Shown here: one piece after another, positions 62,561 to 64,000 of the stretch | Layout: each line of letters opens with the position of its first letter | Position numbering within the stretch: the stretch's first letter is position 1 | Source of the DNA: Asanoa hainanensis | GTDB taxonomy: Bacteria > Actinomycetota > Actinomycetes > Mycobacteriales > Micromonosporaceae | DNA length: 64,000 nt | Assembly: GCF_900188485.1 (NCBI RefSeq) | Contig: NZ_FZPH01000004.1 | Location: 411,552-475,551, forward strand | Direction: 5' to 3' | The notes under the pieces: generated by a model | Databases searched by the model: none | What the model was told of the DNA's origin: nothing | The model's input: the letters and a program-made list of their open reading frames with translations, nothing else | Program-made: the position numbers and the translations under genes

Positions 62561-63220
62561 TCAATCGGTTTCGCAGGCCTCGCCATCATCGTCCCGGTCC
62601 AGCGCCGACCGGTAGCCAGGCTCACCCTTACGAAGTGGTGCGGCGCCGGCGGCACGGGCCTCGGTGCAGTTCTTGTAGTACGCCTCGTCGGCCGGCTCCT
62701 GCTCGACGGGCTCTTCTTCGACGACAGGTTCCGGATCGTCCTGTTCGGGCACGTCCAACTCCTCGACGGATTCATCCGCATCCGCCGGAGGAAACGGGGC
62801 AGCTTCGTCCGGGCCTGCGTCGCCACGAAGGCGGTTCAGCTCGCTCCACCCGCTGACGCTGGTGTTGACCCATCGATCACGTCGCGCGCCGGTTGCCTGC
62901 TCGGCTCGAAGCAACGCGGCGTTCTCGGCGCTGCCGGCGACCTGACCGACAGGCGCATCACGCTCGCTTCGAATCGTCATCGGATCCGGCAACGGCCACG
63001 CGGGGTCCAACTCGGGATGCTCAGCGGATTCCGCGGGTTTGATCTCGCATGCGAGATCGACCTCGTGGACCGAGACGAGAATCCCGGACGCTGTGTACGG
63101 GTCGACTCTTACCCACCGGATCCGCCACTTCCCGTTCCGCCGCACTCGGCCGAGATATTGCTCGACCGGCGTCATCCAGCTAAGGGCCATCCCTGGGGAT
63201 TCGGGGGGTAGGAACCGCAT
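62561..63220 (-). CDS. Hypothetical protein with C-terminal Excalibur domain
   Basis: 219 residues. Middle part acidic and Pro/Glu-rich (about 145-180, PEQDDPEPVVEEEPVEQEPA); the C-terminus (about 182-218) is an Excalibur calcium-binding module (YYKNCTEARAAGAAPLRKGE, LDRDDDGEACE). The N-terminus (WMTPVEQYLGRVRRNGKWRI) is like a DUF found in actinobacteria. There is no signal peptide in this start, which is odd for Excalibur proteins; a start further in might be the real one. Confidence 0.7.
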   Translation of the reverse strand: MRFLPPESPGMALSWMTPVEQYLGRVRRNGKWRIRWVRVDPYTASGILVSVHEVDLACEIKPAESAEHPELDPAWPLPDPMTIRSERDAPVGQVAGSAENAALLRAEQATGARRDRWVNTSVSGWSELNRLRGDAGPDEAAPFPPADADESVEELDVPEQDDPEPVVEEEPVEQEPADEAYYKNCTEARAAGAAPLRKGEPGYRSALDRDDDGEACETD

Positions 63221-63262
63221 TGGGTCAGCCTGCCATTCGCAACGGGCTCGTCAGGTCGAGAG

Positions 63263-63997
63263 CTAGACCCTGAGCGCGCGGTAGACGGTGGTCACGTAGG
63301 GCAGGTCGAAGGTGTCTCGGCCCGTGAGGTCCGGGTGGGTGGCGCAGAGTTCGGCGATCCGGTCGAGGGTCAGGCGTTGCTCGGCTGGCGTCGCGGTCAG
63401 GTAGGTGGATCGGGAGGCGACCAGGGCGGCGAGCCCCTGCGGGCTCTGTGCCACGACGTGCGGGAACTGTTGTCTGGTCACCTCACCGAACAGCGGGCCG
63501 AAGCTGCGTGACTCCTCCAGCGCGGCGCGCCGGCCCGAGACCTGTCGGTGGGTCCTGATAAGCCTTGACAGCTCCGCGACCCATGGCGTCGTCTTGTCGC
63601 GGTCGTTCCAGATCGCCGCGAGCACGCCGCCCCGGCGCAGCACCCTGGCCATTTCCTGGTGGGCCGGCTCCGGATCGAACCAGTGGTACGCCGTTCCCGC
63701 GAGCACCGCATCCACGCTCGCGTCCGGCAGCGGGATGGCTTCGGCCGACCCGGCGAGGGCGCGGACGCCCGCCGCGTCGAAGCGCGTCCGCATGTCCTGG
63801 TCGGGTTCGATGGGAATCACCTCGTGCCCGGCGGCCGCGATCACCCGGCTCAGCGACCCCGTGCCCGCGCCCAGGTCCACGACCCGCAGCCGGTCGGCGC
63901 CCAAGGTCCAGTGCACCGCGGCCATCGGGTACGTCGGACGAGCCTGGTCATAGTCTGCGGCGGCGCCGAAAGACAGCCGGTGGGCGTCGAGGGTCAC
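63263..63997 (-). CDS. Class I SAM-dependent methyltransferase
   Basis: 244 residues. SAM motif VVDLGAGTGSLSRVIAAAGH and post-motifs (PIEPDQDM, ALAGSAEAIPLPDASVDAVL, YHWFDPEP) give a Methyltransf_11-type enzyme, with a helical C-terminal part. GTG at 63997 lies three bases from the window edge; a start further upstream cannot be excluded. Substrate unknown. Confidence 0.85.
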   Translation of the reverse strand: MTLDAHRLSFGAAADYDQARPTYPMAAVHWTLGADRLRVVDLGAGTGSLSRVIAAAGHEVIPIEPDQDMRTRFDAAGVRALAGSAEAIPLPDASVDAVLAGTAYHWFDPEPAHQEMARVLRRGGVLAAIWNDRDKTTPWVAELSRLIRTHRQVSGRRAALEESRSFGPLFGEVTRQQFPHVVAQSPQGLAALVASRSTYLTATPAEQRLTLDRIAELCATHPDLTGRDTFDLPYVTTVYRALRV

Positions 63998-64000
63998 TGT

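Overview
The window is very GC-rich actinobacterial chromosome, densely packed and with no rRNA, tRNA, phage, insertion sequence or CRISPR array that I can support. The large number of LuxR/AraC/LacI/MerR/PucR regulators, an ECF sigma factor of the SigE type, a CBM2-fibronectin-GH18 secreted chitinase, a CebR-like cello-oligosaccharide operon, GTG starts and likely leaderless transcripts point to a filamentous soil actinomycete, most likely Micromonosporaceae. That placement is inference from style and gene content.

0-13.6 kb: AraC regulator divergent from a VOC protein; a large LuxR-type ATPase regulator followed by a DsrE-like protein; a four-gene ABC exporter/two-component operon on the minus strand; an unknown protein plus a Tat-exported PHP-type metallohydrolase; a secreted chitinase; a HAD hydrolase.

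13.7-26.9 kb: a small glycine-rich protein and an SRPBCC protein convergent with a protein made of nine 11-residue repeats; Lrp and SMP-30 genes; a membrane hydrolase; an XRE protein; an orphan protein with an MFS exporter; a DinB-like protein; an alcohol dehydrogenase; a stand-alone BioD with a methyltransferase; a GNAT. A 400-base gap at 24.7-25.1 kb carries a candidate small RNA with a strong terminator. It is followed by two ACT-domain genes, one fused to a GNAT domain.

27-37 kb: a kinase-like phosphotransferase coupled to an acyl-CoA dehydrogenase; a VOC protein and a GNAT; a 5'-truncated Uma2 nuclease; then a complete cebE-cebF-cebG-bglC-cebR operon (minus strand) with three CebR-type operator palindromes upstream.

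37-45.5 kb: a DUF4062-STAND-TPR protein, an SDR and a small protein, a zinc-ribbon/TerB protein, an unknown DUF6745-like protein, a PucR regulator divergent from a Baeyer-Villiger-type monooxygenase, and a second, full-length Uma2 gene.

45.5-52 kb: the most striking locus, a translationally coupled minus-strand operon herA-sbcD-sbcC-nurA, i.e. the HerA/NurA/Mre11/Rad50 DNA-end resection set known best from archaea, apparently with the Uma2 nuclease as last gene.

52-64 kb: a pRiA4b ORF-3 protein, a RibD-like reductase, a SigE-type sigma factor with a beta-propeller membrane protein, a spermidine-synthase-like protein and AlkA, DUF1990, a MerR/DrrAB-like export operon that faces a membrane-protein gene across a nearly perfect inverted promoter duplication, Ohr divergent from an AraC regulator, an Excalibur-domain protein and a methyltransferase.
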